Shown: positions 45,032-54,440, counted from the stretch's first letter. The stretch: 64,000 bases of DNA from DAMCZI01 sp032095175 (GCA_032095175.1 DAMCZI010000030.1:1-64000), one strand, 5' to 3'. A program made the numbers and translations. Notes: generated by a model from the letters alone, not told the origin.

Positions 45032-46115
45032 AGCTATGAAACCTCTAACTCAGTCAGAATTTGCTTTCTTTCTAGTAGGCTTCCTCCTTGGGGCTGGTTT
45101 TTTTAAGCTGCCGGATATTCTGATTGAAGAAACTCAACAGGATGCTTGGATTTCTGTTGCCATTGCATTGATATATCCTTTATATATAATACTGATGAAT
45201 TTATATATTGCAAAAAAATATCCGAAGGATAACATAATATCAATCAATAAAAAAATCTTTGGAAGGTTTATTGGTACCCTGTTGAATATAATATATCTGC
45301 TTCAATGGCCTATTATATGTATAATAATGATATCTGATGTTATATCATTATCTAGAATATACTTCGTAGCCTTTTTAACTCCTCTTAAGGTCGCAATTGT
45401 TGTTACATTAATAAGCCTTTATGCCTCCTTAAAGAGCTTGAAGACCTTGGGTAAGCTGCATGAATTTATTTCATACATTGCCTTTATAGGCATGTTTTTA
45501 TCATTGTTTGCAATTTTTCAAGGTGATATATTAAATATTCAGCCAGTTTTTGGTGCTGGCTTCCCAAAAATAATAAGAGGTACTGTCCTTACATCCTACT
45601 ATTATATAGGATTTGAAGTTATATCCCTATACCATCCCTATGTAGTGGATGAAAAATCGGTAAAAAAAGGTTCGCTAATAGCTCTTTTAATATCATCAAC
45701 TGTATGGATATGGATTACTTTTATATCAATATATTTTTTGGGCATATATTTTGTTCCAAAAGCTATCTGGTCATTTGTATTTGTTTTTGAAAGTATACAG
45801 GTACCAGTAATAAATAACTTTTTATATTTTTTTGTAGCTGCCTGGGTTCTAATGTCCTTTAAAGCCATTGCAAACTACTACTTTACTACAGGCTTTGTAC
45901 TTGAGGAAATTACAGGTATAAAACAGAATAAAATACAAATCATACTTTATCCTGTAATCCCGGTTTTATCAATGTTTTTTTTAAATGATGCTATTAAAAA
46001 GCCATTGATTGAAACTTTATTTCCTATTTATGTAGTATTTAACATACTTTTTTTTACTATCTTAAGCGTTATGGTCTTTATAAAAAGTAAATCTAAAGGC
46101 TCTGCCAATAGGTGA
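45021..46115 (+). CDS. gerAB: GerB family spore germination permease, locus 2
   Basis: A 364-residue permease-like protein from the ATG at 45021, which has AGGAGG 7 bases upstream and overlaps gerA by 11 bases. An in-frame GTG at 45000 lacks a site. It opens PLTQSEFAFFLVGFLLGAGFF and has about ten helices. It should be the cognate B subunit of this operon; two further B proteins are encoded divergently. Confidence 0.94.
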   Translation: MINKAMKPLTQSEFAFFLVGFLLGAGFFKLPDILIEETQQDAWISVAIALIYPLYIILMNLYIAKKYPKDNIISINKKIFGRFIGTLLNIIYLLQWPIICIIMISDVISLSRIYFVAFLTPLKVAIVVTLISLYASLKSLKTLGKLHEFISYIAFIGMFLSLFAIFQGDILNIQPVFGAGFPKIIRGTVLTSYYYIGFEVISLYHPYVVDEKSVKKGSLIALLISSTVWIWITFISIYFLGIYFVPKAIWSFVFVFESIQVPVINNFLYFFVAAWVLMSFKAIANYYFTTGFVLEEITGIKQNKIQIILYPVIPVLSMFFLNDAIKKPLIETLFPIYVVFNILFFTILSVMVFIKSKSKGSANR

Positions 46116-46161
46116 TTTTAAAAGTTATAATAAAGCCGCTTCAAGGGAAGGGGTAGATTTT

Positions 46162-47310
46162 ATGTTTAATAAGAAAAACCTGTTTATTATAGTTTTAACA
46201 ATAGCACTCTTTATCTACTTTCAATCTGGCATCAACTATGTATCTGTTGAGGAATTAAGTGTACCCTCGGGTATAGGATTGGATATTGAATATGACAGCT
46301 CTGGGAAGATAAGATATATAACATCAACGTTAACATACAATTTTAAAACTGCACCTCAAGTATCTACTATGAATTTTCCTGCTTCTGCATCTACAATCGC
46401 TGAAACCAGACAGACAAGACAACCAAAACTTGATAAAAAGTTTATCCTAGGACTTGAAAGAATCATTATTACCAGCGAAAAAGGTGCTAAGTTTGGTGTA
46501 GAACCCTGGATAAACATACTTTTTGCAAATCCTAATGTAAGTGATACAGGATATTTTGTAGTATCCAAGGAAAGAGCAATGGATATCCTTGCTGTAAAAA
46601 TCCCAGGGTATCCAGGCTCAGCTGATTATATAGAAGGCATGATAAGACATTCAACTGAATTCAATTTTTTTACAGACAAATATAAGCTTATAGATATTTA
46701 TATCAGTATAGCTGGAGAAGGTAAAAATGTTGTTGTTCCCTATATAGAAATTCAAAATAATAACCTTCGTATAACCGGTATGGCAGTATTTAAAAAGGAT
46801 AAATTCGTAAGAAAATTGGATTTATCAGAAGCAAGAACAATGAATCTTTTACGCGAAAACAAGGTCAGAGGAATGCTCAATATACAAAAGGGTCCTAAGG
46901 AGTTTGTTGAGTTCAATGCTACCTCAAAACGAAAAGTAAAATGTAAAAAAACAGGCAAAGACAAGTATTCCTTTACAATCGACCTCTCCATTAAAGGAAA
47001 TATAGTCTCAAACCTCATTTATGATGATATATATGATGACCCCAAGGTAGCAAAAAAATTTGAAGCTGCAATGAATAAGGAAGTTGAAAAGATGTGTAAT
47101 GAATTTATTGAAAAGATGCAAAAAGAATATAAACAGGATCTCCTCCAGCTCGGAAGCATAGCTGCTGCAAAATATGGACGAAACAAGGGAACTGATTGGG
47201 ACGAGGTTGTTTCAAACTCAAAAATAAAAGTCAATGTAGAAACAAAACTTGATGTACAAAGCAGAGGAGACTATCGTGTTAAAAACAAAAACGATGAGAA
47301 AAGTAAATAA
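46162..47310 (+). CDS. gerAC: GerC family spore germination protein without a lipobox, locus 2
   Basis: A 382-residue GerC: VPSGIGLDIEY matches the conserved start of the mature family, and the C-terminal domain has KEVEKMCNEFIEKMQKEYKQDLLQLGSIA-like blocks. The N-terminus is a membrane helix (NLFIIVLTIALFIYF) followed by QSGINYVSVEEL, with no cysteine where GerC proteins are normally lipidated. The protein would be held by its helix instead. AAGGGG precedes the ATG, 46 bases after gerB. Confidence 0.9.
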   Translation: MFNKKNLFIIVLTIALFIYFQSGINYVSVEELSVPSGIGLDIEYDSSGKIRYITSTLTYNFKTAPQVSTMNFPASASTIAETRQTRQPKLDKKFILGLERIIITSEKGAKFGVEPWINILFANPNVSDTGYFVVSKERAMDILAVKIPGYPGSADYIEGMIRHSTEFNFFTDKYKLIDIYISIAGEGKNVVVPYIEIQNNNLRITGMAVFKKDKFVRKLDLSEARTMNLLRENKVRGMLNIQKGPKEFVEFNATSKRKVKCKKTGKDKYSFTIDLSIKGNIVSNLIYDDIYDDPKVAKKFEAAMNKEVEKMCNEFIEKMQKEYKQDLLQLGSIAAAKYGRNKGTDWDEVVSNSKIKVNVETKLDVQSRGDYRVKNKNDEKSK

Positions 47311-47348
47311 GTACCACTTATCATGTGCTTGCACTATCACCTTCCCCT

Positions 47349-47442
47349 AGGTGACAGGCTCTTGAGTTATGAGTTATATAATAAAAACTATCTTCTAATG
47401 CTTATCATTCGCAAATGCTCATAACTTAAGTGCTTGTTACCT
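47349..47442. repeat. Family A hairpin, decayed copy
   Basis: Starts AGGTGACAGGCTCTTGAGTT and ends with AACTTAAGTGCTTGTTACCT. The arms match less well than in the copies at 54031, 54519, 61494 and 62604. It lies after the gerC stop. Confidence 0.7.
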
Positions 47443-47555
47443 CTACTACCCACCTTCTGCTAATCTCCATAAGCCTTTTAGATAGATTCCAACACTGGTT
47501 ATTGATAAAAATATCGTATAATCAGGAAGTAATGTAAATTACCAGATAAAAATAA

Positions 47556-47594
47556 AAAAATGAGAACTCTCCTTTCGAAGCTGTTCTCATTTTT
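47556..47594. terminator. Bidirectional terminator between gerC and the zinc-ribbon gene
   Basis: AAAAATGAGAAC pairs perfectly with GTTCTCATTTTT around a 15-base loop, with A and T runs on the two sides. It lies between convergent genes. Confidence 0.9.
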
Positions 47595-47643
47595 ACCACT
47601 AACTATATAGAGTATAAAAAAATGTGCATTTAAATATATAATT

Positions 47644-48300
47644 TTATGATAGCATACTTCCACAGAACTCACATTCTACAGTCTGGCCTGGAACAATTGT
47701 GTTATTCGCTCCACAGCTTGGACATGTTACAACTCTTGCTTGAGCTGCTTCTTGATGGGAGACTTCCTGTACTCTTGGCTGGTTTTGAGGTTGATATTGC
47801 ATTTGTAATATTGGAACAACTATTGTATAATCTGTTAGGTTTATATATGCATCAGGAAGGAATCCCTTATCGATCATCTTCTGTAAATCATTTTTTACCA
47901 AAGCAACATCTCTATTGGTTACAGTAGCTATCTGCTGAAGGGAAAAAATCCTCTGGTTTACTATGAGATTTAAATATTCCTTGAATAACTTGCTTTCTTT
48001 TACTAGCTTGTTTCCAATAAACCACAGTATTACAGCAAGTATTATAAGAAATATTCCCATTCCAACAGCAAAAGCTTTATCCTCTTGCTCACTTAGTGAC
48101 AAGAATACTATAATCCCGAATGCAAATACACAATATGCTGATATCTTTAAGGTTTTTCCAACTGCCATCCTTGTCCTTCTATCCTTTGCTATACGAACGA
48201 TAAGCAGAATTATTCCTAACGGCCAAAATAATATTGTTAATATTATAATTGCAGGCCATTTTAGAAACCAACTCATCTCCTTGGAATTGTTATTATTCAT
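47644..48300 (-). CDS. Membrane protein with winged-helix-like segment and zinc ribbon
   Basis: A 218-residue protein. Two or three membrane helices (about 12-34, 50-66, 74-94) are followed by a soluble region with a winged-helix-like stretch (FSLQQIATVTNRDVALVKNDLQKM) and a C-terminal zinc ribbon CPSCG...CEFCG. It is the last of three same-strand genes headed by the SPFH/zinc-ribbon protein at 49065, the layout of B. subtilis ydjFGHI-like envelope stress loci. Its role is inferred as a membrane partner. Confidence 0.75.
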   Translation of the reverse strand: MNNNNSKEMSWFLKWPAIIILTILFWPLGIILLIVRIAKDRRTRMAVGKTLKISAYCVFAFGIIVFLSLSEQEDKAFAVGMGIFLIILAVILWFIGNKLVKESKLFKEYLNLIVNQRIFSLQQIATVTNRDVALVKNDLQKMIDKGFLPDAYINLTDYTIVVPILQMQYQPQNQPRVQEVSHQEAAQARVVTCPSCGANNTIVPGQTVECEFCGSMLS

Positions 48301-48315
48301 TAATCTCTCTCCTTC

Positions 48316-49053
48316 TTATTTCAATGTTGATAAGATTTTATTTCTTCTTCCTATCATATCAATAATCGAATTAATATAATTAATACTATCCGCTAGGGAT
48401 AACTCCCCTTCCCCTACTACAAGGTCACTTATTTTTTCTTTTAGCTTATTTATTTCATCTTTTATCTCAAGTTCAATGCCTGCTGTACCATTATGTGATA
48501 TAGGATCACTATATCTAACCTTATCATAAAGCTCATCTATTTTATCACATGCTGCCTTGTAATCTTCCATATCCTTTAATGCTTTCATACTATTCCTAAT
48601 ATCATCAATGGTTATTTTAACTTCATTAATCCTATTTGTATGATAGGATGTTTCCTTAATCCTGGCAGAGGCAGAAATATTAAACATTATAAGAAGTCCA
48701 CCAATAATTATAAATATAAAAAGGCTTATTAGATGAATAGCCAAGTATACCATCCATAAGGTTTTAAAAGCTGCCCAAAATATAAGTATATCAGCTATAA
48801 CAATAATTCCGTATATTGATATTAAAGTATCAACGCTTAGAACGGCAGGTACTGGTACTTTGCTACCTCCCCTATTTAAAGTAAATAGGGAATAACCAAA
48901 TGTAACTACAATGCAAAGCAATAATGCTCCTATTGAAATCCAAAAATGAGCATCTCTCTGTCCCTGATTTGAAAGCAAAAATGATATAGTAAATAAAAAT
49001 ACAACACTTACAACAAGAAGAACCTTTATAATTTTATTAAACTTTTCTTTCAT
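48316..49053 (-). CDS. Membrane protein with C-terminal coiled coil
   Basis: A 245-residue protein with four membrane helices (about 9-28, 36-56, 76-96, 100-125), followed by a charged, mostly helical C-terminal half (VKITIDDIRNSMKALKD). No known family was recognised by name. It lies 11 bases after the SPFH gene and 15 before the zinc-ribbon gene, so the three products probably work together at the membrane. Confidence 0.7.
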   Translation of the reverse strand: MKEKFNKIIKVLLVVSVVFLFTISFLLSNQGQRDAHFWISIGALLLCIVVTFGYSLFTLNRGGSKVPVPAVLSVDTLISIYGIIVIADILIFWAAFKTLWMVYLAIHLISLFIFIIIGGLLIMFNISASARIKETSYHTNRINEVKITIDDIRNSMKALKDMEDYKAACDKIDELYDKVRYSDPISHNGTAGIELEIKDEINKLKEKISDLVVGEGELSLADSINYINSIIDMIGRRNKILSTLK

Positions 49054-49064
49054 ACTCTACACCC

Positions 49065-50357
49065 CTAAATTTTATTCCCACAATTTGGGCAAAACTTTAC
49101 TCCAGGCTGTATTTCATAGTTACATGCTGAACATTTTAAAACCATGGAGTTACCACAATTAGGGCAGAACTTCATTCCTCCCTGAACTCTTTCACCACAA
49201 TTTGAGCATTTTACTGGCATAGGTTCTCCACATTTTTTACATACAATGCTTCCTTCCGGGTTATCTGCATTGCATTTTGGGCATGGGTTATATATATTAC
49301 CACAATTAGGACAGAATTTCGCTCCACTTGGAATTACTGTCTGACATTTATCACAAGTTATCAGATTCTCTACTTCCTTCCTGGCTGACATAAAATCATA
49401 ACCACAAGAAAAACAGAATTTTGCTCCTTCAGGGTTTGGAGTGCTGCATTTTGGACACATACTTTGCTTTGCATCTATATGCACCTGATTTGCAATTTGT
49501 CCCATGGTATTACCCATTACTCCTCCAATACCTACACCCATACCAAGTCCCATTCCTGCTCCCATAAAACCTGAATTTCCTGCTCCTTCATTCATTGCCG
49601 CCTTTTCCATAGTATTAAAGGATCTTTCCTGCTGATAGTTATATCCTATAATATCCATCTCAGCTTTCTTAGCCAGGGCTTCCTTTAGCCTTAATACGGC
49701 AGGATCATCTTCAGGTATATTTATTGAGTTGACATAGAAATTTAATATTTTTATACCATACTCAGCAAAGGCTGGCTCGATTTCAGCCTGCATATGCTCT
49801 GAAATATCACTGATATAAGCATTTATATCCATTACACTTATTTTTTTATGAATAATATATGTGGATATAATATCCTTTATTTTTGTTGTAAGTACTCCTC
49901 GGAAATAATCATTTAAAATTTTTCTATCAAATACAGGGAGAGTTCCAACAAGCTTTACCAGAAACTTACGTGAGTCTTCTATTTGAAGTCCAAACTGCCC
50001 AAAGGATCTTATAGGTATAAATACCTTGTATTGTGGGTCTTGAATTTGTATTGGATCCCTTGTTCCCCACTTTACATCCAGGGAATTCACCTTATTTACA
50101 TACCAAACTTCAGCAGTAAATGGTGATTTTCCTCCAAATGGCAAATTAACTATTTTACGAAGCACTGGTATGTTTTCAGTGCTTAGGGTATGTCTACCTG
50201 CTGTGAATAAGTCAAGGGCTTGGCCGCCCTTAAATAGTATTGCTTCCTGTGATTCATTTACAATTAACTGTGTCCATGTTCCAAGTTCCTGTGCAGGATA
50301 TTTCCATGCATAAATATCTGGTGGCCCATCATATTTTACAACATCAACTATAGCCAT
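49065..50357 (-). CDS. SPFH domain protein with five zinc ribbons (YdjI-like)
   Basis: A 430-residue soluble protein. Residues about 20-235 form an SPFH/band-7 domain of the YdjI (virion-core-like) type: YPAQELGTWTQLIVNESQEA, WGTRDPIQIQDPQY, a coiled LRLKEALAKKAEMD end. A glycine/methionine-rich linker (about 260-295) leads to five CxxC-CxxC zinc ribbons, such as CPKC...CFSCG and CSNC...CPNCG, at about 305-430. In B. subtilis YdjI works with PspA-like YdjF and membrane proteins YdjG/YdjH. No PspA gene is beside it here. GAGG precedes the ATG. Confidence 0.88.
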   Translation of the reverse strand: MAIVDVVKYDGPPDIYAWKYPAQELGTWTQLIVNESQEAILFKGGQALDLFTAGRHTLSTENIPVLRKIVNLPFGGKSPFTAEVWYVNKVNSLDVKWGTRDPIQIQDPQYKVFIPIRSFGQFGLQIEDSRKFLVKLVGTLPVFDRKILNDYFRGVLTTKIKDIISTYIIHKKISVMDINAYISDISEHMQAEIEPAFAEYGIKILNFYVNSINIPEDDPAVLRLKEALAKKAEMDIIGYNYQQERSFNTMEKAAMNEGAGNSGFMGAGMGLGMGVGIGGVMGNTMGQIANQVHIDAKQSMCPKCSTPNPEGAKFCFSCGYDFMSARKEVENLITCDKCQTVIPSGAKFCPNCGNIYNPCPKCNADNPEGSIVCKKCGEPMPVKCSNCGERVQGGMKFCPNCGNSMVLKCSACNYEIQPGVKFCPNCGNKI

Positions 50358-50517
50358 TTACCTCACCCCATTATAATTTGATAATTACGATACACTTTAA
50401 ATAGTCATACATAAAACAAAAAATTGCATTACCATGTATATAGAGTATAAGTCCTCAAATATATTTTATTCTACATAAACATTTAAAATCCTCTAGGTAA
50501 TTTATGAAAATAAAAGA

Positions 50518-50557
50518 GAAAACAATCATGTTTTAATAAATATTCATGACTGTTTTC
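50518..50557. terminator. Hairpin after btuD
   Basis: GAAAACAATCATG pairs with CATGACTGTTTTC (one mismatch), about 40 bases past the btuD stop. On the minus strand it is followed by TCTTTTATTTTC. Confidence 0.75.
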
Positions 50558-50598
50558 TACATATTTTAAGAGTGAATTTAACTTTTAAAATTGCGTTT

Positions 50599-51417
50599 TT
50601 ATCCGTTTACTACCTTTAAAAATGTTCCCCCGGGCTTTGCAATTATATGGGGTTTACCGTTAATTGGATTTTTCATTATCATTGTATCCAGGTTGTATAC
50701 TTTTCTTATGTTATCCACCGTTAGAACCTCCTCTGGAGTTCCATTGGCTTCAACCTTTCCATTGCTAAGCATCACAAGATAATCACTGTAGGCTGCAGCA
50801 AGATTTAAATCATGAAGTACAGCCACAACTGTAATGCCCTTGTTCACATTTAGCATCTTTACTGTGTCCATTAACTCAATCTGATGCTGTATATCAAGAT
50901 GGGATGTTGGTTCATCCAAGAGCAGTATGCTTCCTTCCTGGGCAAGGGCTCTTGCAATGATTACCCTTTGTCTTTCCCCACCGCTTAAATTCTTAACATT
51001 CTTTTTTCTTAAACTCAATGTGTTTGTCATCTCCATAGCCTTTTGGGCTATTTCAATGTCCTTTGCTCCCTCAGCTTCAAACCTTCCAAGATGAGGAGCT
51101 CTACCCATTAGCACAACATCTTCAACCGAAAAATCATATTCAATACCTGTATCCTGTGGAACATAGGAAATCTGCCTTGCAAGCCCCCTTACCCCATAAT
51201 CTAGCACATCCTTATCTTCAACCATAATCCTTCCCTTTTCAGGCTGTATTATGGTGCACAGGTGTTTAAGAAAAGTTGTCTTTCCTGAGCCATTAGGCCC
51301 TATTATACTACAAAAGGACCCTTTTTTTATATTAAAAGAAACATCATCAAGTATCTTTCTTTCACCAATACTAAATGACAGCTTATCAATTCTAATACAA
51401 TTATTATCTCTAGCCAT
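50599..51417 (-). CDS. btuD: Cobalamin/corrinoid ABC transporter ATPase
   Basis: A 272-residue FecE/BtuD-type ATPase: Walker A GPNGSGKTT, signature LSGGERQRV, Walker B ILLLDEPTSHLD, switch HDLN. Its start overlaps the permease stop by one base. The family also serves iron siderophores, but its place in an operon with cobO behind a cobalamin riboswitch makes corrinoid the likely cargo. Confidence 0.92.
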   Translation of the reverse strand: MARDNNCIRIDKLSFSIGERKILDDVSFNIKKGSFCSIIGPNGSGKTTFLKHLCTIIQPEKGRIMVEDKDVLDYGVRGLARQISYVPQDTGIEYDFSVEDVVLMGRAPHLGRFEAEGAKDIEIAQKAMEMTNTLSLRKKNVKNLSGGERQRVIIARALAQEGSILLLDEPTSHLDIQHQIELMDTVKMLNVNKGITVVAVLHDLNLAAAYSDYLVMLSNGKVEANGTPEEVLTVDNIRKVYNLDTMIMKNPINGKPHIIAKPGGTFLKVVNG

Positions 51418-52469
51418 TAAAACACCTTCTTCTTACTTTTATATAGAAGATATATAAAATATGGAGCACCAAATATGGAGGTTATAGCTCCAACCGGAAG
51501 CTCAACCGGGGATAAAAGTGTCCTTGCAGCAGTGTCTGATAAAACCAGGAAGGCTGCTCCAAAGAGTCCACAAAAGGGTATAAGCTTTTTATAGTCTGAG
51601 CCTGTTATAATCCTTGCCATATGAGGAATTATAAGGCCAACAAAGCCTATTATGCCGCTTACAGAAACAATTGATGCTACAACTACAGAGGATGATAAAA
51701 ACATAATCCTTTTAATTCTCTCTACATCTACACCAAGGCTCTTTGCAGCATCCTCTCCTGTTACCATTATGTTAATATCCCTTGCGAAATTATATATAAT
51801 AATAACAAGCGGAATTGTCACTGCCAAAAGAAATCCTACCTGTTTCCAGCTTGCTGCTGAAAAGCTTCCCATTGTCCAAAATACTATCTTCTCAAGCTGA
51901 TTTCTGTTCAAAATCATTAGTATTGATATTATAGATGATAGGAAAAAGCTAACTGCAACCCCTGCTAGAAGAAGGTTCACAGGTGCTGCCTTGTTTCCAA
52001 CTCTCGCTATGTTGTACACCATATAAGTTGTAATTATTGCACATATAAATGCTAAAATTGCTGTCCCACTTATTCCAAGGAAGGTTCCCTCAAATCCCAG
52101 TACAACTGCAAGGGCTGCACCAAGGGCAGAACCTGATGAAATTCCAAGTACAAAGGGATCTGCCATGGGGTTTCTAAATATACCTTGGTAAACAGAGCCA
52201 ACAACGGATAAGCCCATTCCTGCAGTCGCTGCAAGGAGTATCCTTGGAAGCCTTATATCCATAACTATTGAAATGTGGGAAACCTTTATGCCTTGAACAT
52301 CAACATATTTCCCTAGAAAGGGAAACCTTGATAGAACAATTCTAAATACCCTTCCAATATCTATATTAGCTGTACCAAGTGCAATGGATGCTGCCATAAG
52401 AATTAAAAGTCCAATGGCTGAAGCAGTCAAAATCACTCTGTAACGCCTTTTCCCATCCTCTATAAACAT
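51417..52469 (-). CDS. btuC: Cobalamin/corrinoid ABC transporter permease
   Basis: A 350-residue FecCD-family permease with about nine or ten helices. Family marks are LPRILLAATAGMGLSVVGSVYQGIFRNPMADP, FVLGISSGSALGA and LIIPHMARIITGSDYKKLIP, the coupling-helix region. It lies between btuF and btuD. Confidence 0.93.
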   Translation of the reverse strand: MFIEDGKRRYRVILTASAIGLLILMAASIALGTANIDIGRVFRIVLSRFPFLGKYVDVQGIKVSHISIVMDIRLPRILLAATAGMGLSVVGSVYQGIFRNPMADPFVLGISSGSALGAALAVVLGFEGTFLGISGTAILAFICAIITTYMVYNIARVGNKAAPVNLLLAGVAVSFFLSSIISILMILNRNQLEKIVFWTMGSFSAASWKQVGFLLAVTIPLVIIIYNFARDINIMVTGEDAAKSLGVDVERIKRIMFLSSSVVVASIVSVSGIIGFVGLIIPHMARIITGSDYKKLIPFCGLFGAAFLVLSDTAARTLLSPVELPVGAITSIFGAPYFIYLLYKSKKKVF

Positions 52470-52521
52470 TTAAATTCCTCTCTTCATTAAATGTGGTTGA
52501 CCCCGGTTATCTCTAATCATC

Positions 52522-53463
52522 CTATTTAAAAAGCTCTGGATGAATTATCTTTGCAAGTTCCTCTAGACCATCTGCTAATCTTGGTCCCTGTCTGTCCAAA
52601 ATGTTGTTATCTATTTCAAATAACTTTCCTTCCTTAATAGCTCTTAAATCCTTGTATCCATTTGTAGCTTCTATACCCTTCTTTGAATCATAGAACTTTG
52701 AGCAGATCATTATATCAGGGTCATTTTCAACTATCTTTTCCAGGCTGTATTTCCATCCTTCAACATCACCTGCGACATTTGTTCCACCTGCCATACCAAT
52801 AAGTTCTCCTATAAATGTTCCCTTACCTGCAGTGTAGTCTCCAGTCTGTCCAAATCCAACAACATAATATGTCTTTGGCTTATCTGCGTTTTTAACCTTT
52901 TCAGTTACATCACTAACCTTCTTTTTCATATCTGAAACGATTTTAGCTCCTGTTTCTTCTTCACCTATAAGCTTAGCTACATTTCCTATAGTTTCATAAA
53001 CTCCATCAAAGGTTTCTGCTCCATATAAAACTGCAACCTTTACATTCATCTGTTCAAGCTTTTCTACTACTTCCTTCTTAAAATGTGTTGATGCTATTAC
53101 TATGTCCGGCTTTAATTCAACTATCTTTTCGATGTTTGGTTCCTGAAGTGTTCCTATTGAGTCAACGCTTTTTATACTTTCAGGATAATCACAGTATTCT
53201 GTTCTTCCAACAAGTCTATCAGTAGCATTTAATGCTGCTATAGTTTCTGTTATATTTGGTGCAATTGATATTATTCTTTCAGGTTTCTTATCAAGCGTAA
53301 CCTGTCTTCCATAGGAATCAGTTATTGTAACAGGGAATGCTCCCTTCTTTGCATCTATCTTCTCAGTTGATGTTTTATTACCTGAGCAGGATGCAAATAT
53401 TGACATCATTATCATCATTAGAACAAATATTGAAATTCTTTTTTTGCTAAATATTTTTTTCAT
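52522..53463 (-). CDS. btuF: Corrinoid-binding lipoprotein
   Basis: A 313-residue class III substrate-binding protein. Lipobox FASC puts the lipid on Cys26. The helical-backbone fold shows KPERIISIAPNITETIAAL, LVGRTEYCDYPES, IVELKPDIVIAS, and the second-lobe FIGELIGMAGGTNVA. It delivers corrinoid to BtuCD. The gene is 31 bases after cobO. Confidence 0.92.
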   Translation of the reverse strand: MKKIFSKKRISIFVLMMIMMSIFASCSGNKTSTEKIDAKKGAFPVTITDSYGRQVTLDKKPERIISIAPNITETIAALNATDRLVGRTEYCDYPESIKSVDSIGTLQEPNIEKIVELKPDIVIASTHFKKEVVEKLEQMNVKVAVLYGAETFDGVYETIGNVAKLIGEEETGAKIVSDMKKKVSDVTEKVKNADKPKTYYVVGFGQTGDYTAGKGTFIGELIGMAGGTNVAGDVEGWKYSLEKIVENDPDIMICSKFYDSKKGIEATNGYKDLRAIKEGKLFEIDNNILDRQGPRLADGLEELAKIIHPELFK

Positions 53464-53494
53464 TATATTATCCTCCTAAATTTAAGCTTTTATT

Positions 53495-54010
53495 TTAGCA
53501 CTCTATGCCCTTTCTTGCCATAACTCCCTTAGTATAGTAGTGCTTTATTTCCTTCATTTCAGTAACTAAATCCGCTGCCTCAATTATTTTCTCAGGTGCA
53601 TACCTTCCAGTTAAAACGACCTCAGTTTCTGGTCTTTTTAGCTTTAAAAGCTCTAAAACCTCTTCAGCAGAAAAGAGCTTATAATATAGAGCTACATTAA
53701 CCTCATCCATAACAACAACATCATAATTGCCAGAGGTTAATACCTCTTTAATCCTTTCAAGTCCCTTTTTTGCAGCATCATAGTCTTCTTGAACTGGATT
53801 GTTGAATATAAAACATCCTCTGCCAAATTGTTCGATTTCTATATTTGGCACATGCTTCACTATTCCCAATTCACTATATTCCATTCCTTTAATAAATTGA
53901 CCAAAAAAAACTTTTTTTCCTGCACATACTGCTCTCATTGAAAGTCCAAGTGCAGCTGTTGTCTTCCCCTTGCCATTTCCTGTATAAACATGAATATAAC
54001 CTTTATCCAT
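53495..54010 (-). CDS. cobO: Cob(I)yrinic acid a,c-diamide adenosyltransferase
   Basis: A 171-residue CobA/CobO/BtuR-type enzyme adding the 5'-deoxyadenosyl group to cob(I)alamin-type corrinoids. The P-loop GNGKGKTTAALG is at residues 12-23; VMDEVNVALYY and LTGRYAPEKIIEAADLVTEM are characteristic. It heads the cobO-btuF-btuC-btuD operon. GGAGGTGG precedes the ATG. The leader carries a cobalamin riboswitch, an attenuator and a family A hairpin. Confidence 0.95.
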   Translation of the reverse strand: MDKGYIHVYTGNGKGKTTAALGLSMRAVCAGKKVFFGQFIKGMEYSELGIVKHVPNIEIEQFGRGCFIFNNPVQEDYDAAKKGLERIKEVLTSGNYDVVVMDEVNVALYYKLFSAEEVLELLKLKRPETEVVLTGRYAPEKIIEAADLVTEMKEIKHYYTKGVMARKGIEC

Positions 54011-54030
54011 TCTTCCACCTCCATAATTTC

Positions 54031-54133
54031 TTGTAGGTGACAGGCTCTTGAGTTTTGAGTTATTTAAACAAAACTACCTTTTCACCCCAATACCATCTAA
54101 ATAACTCAAAACTCAAGTGCCTGTTACCTACAA
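54031..54133. repeat. Family A hairpin in the cobO leader
   Basis: Terminal arms of 36 bp (54031-54066 and 54098-54133) match at 34 positions. Its 3' end on the minus strand is only 20 bases before the cobO ATG. It lies between the riboswitch terminator and the RBS, so the RNA hairpin would form in every read-through transcript. Confidence 0.9.
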
Positions 54134-54155
54134 AATCCCCCCGATAAACTCACAA

Positions 54156-54184
54156 TAAAAAAAGGACCTCAAAGAAGTCCCCCG
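54156..54184 (-). terminator. Riboswitch-linked intrinsic terminator, cobO operon
   Basis: GGACTTC pairs with GAGGTCC around TTT (one G-U), followed by a run of eight or so T on the minus strand. It lies 70 bases after the cobalamin riboswitch and before cobO. Confidence 0.85.
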
Positions 54185-54254
54185 CATTTACAAACAATCT
54201 ATATTGGCAGCTTAACCACCAATACATTTATTTACAACATCTTTCCCACCGAAA

Positions 54255-54440
54255 GATAAAGCAAACCAGCGCAACAGGCAGGTCTCCTGGCTAACGGGTC
54301 AACCTAAACCCTCCTTCCCAGTTTTTAAACCAGTGGATATGGGCTTCGTCGCCGTATACAGTAGCGGGGGCTGCAGTGGATTTTCACCACTTTCCCTTTT
54401 CATTCCCTAATGGAACACCTGAAGCAAATATTCAGTTTAT
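54255..54440 (-). promoter_or_regulatory. Cobalamin riboswitch upstream of cobO-btuFCD
   Basis: Read on the minus strand, it contains GTAGCGGGGGCTGCAGTGG-like core and, near its 3' side, the B12 box AGCCAGGAGACCTGCC (54277-54292). With the terminator 70 bases further on, cobalamin binding should shut off the uptake operon by premature termination. Confidence 0.95.
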
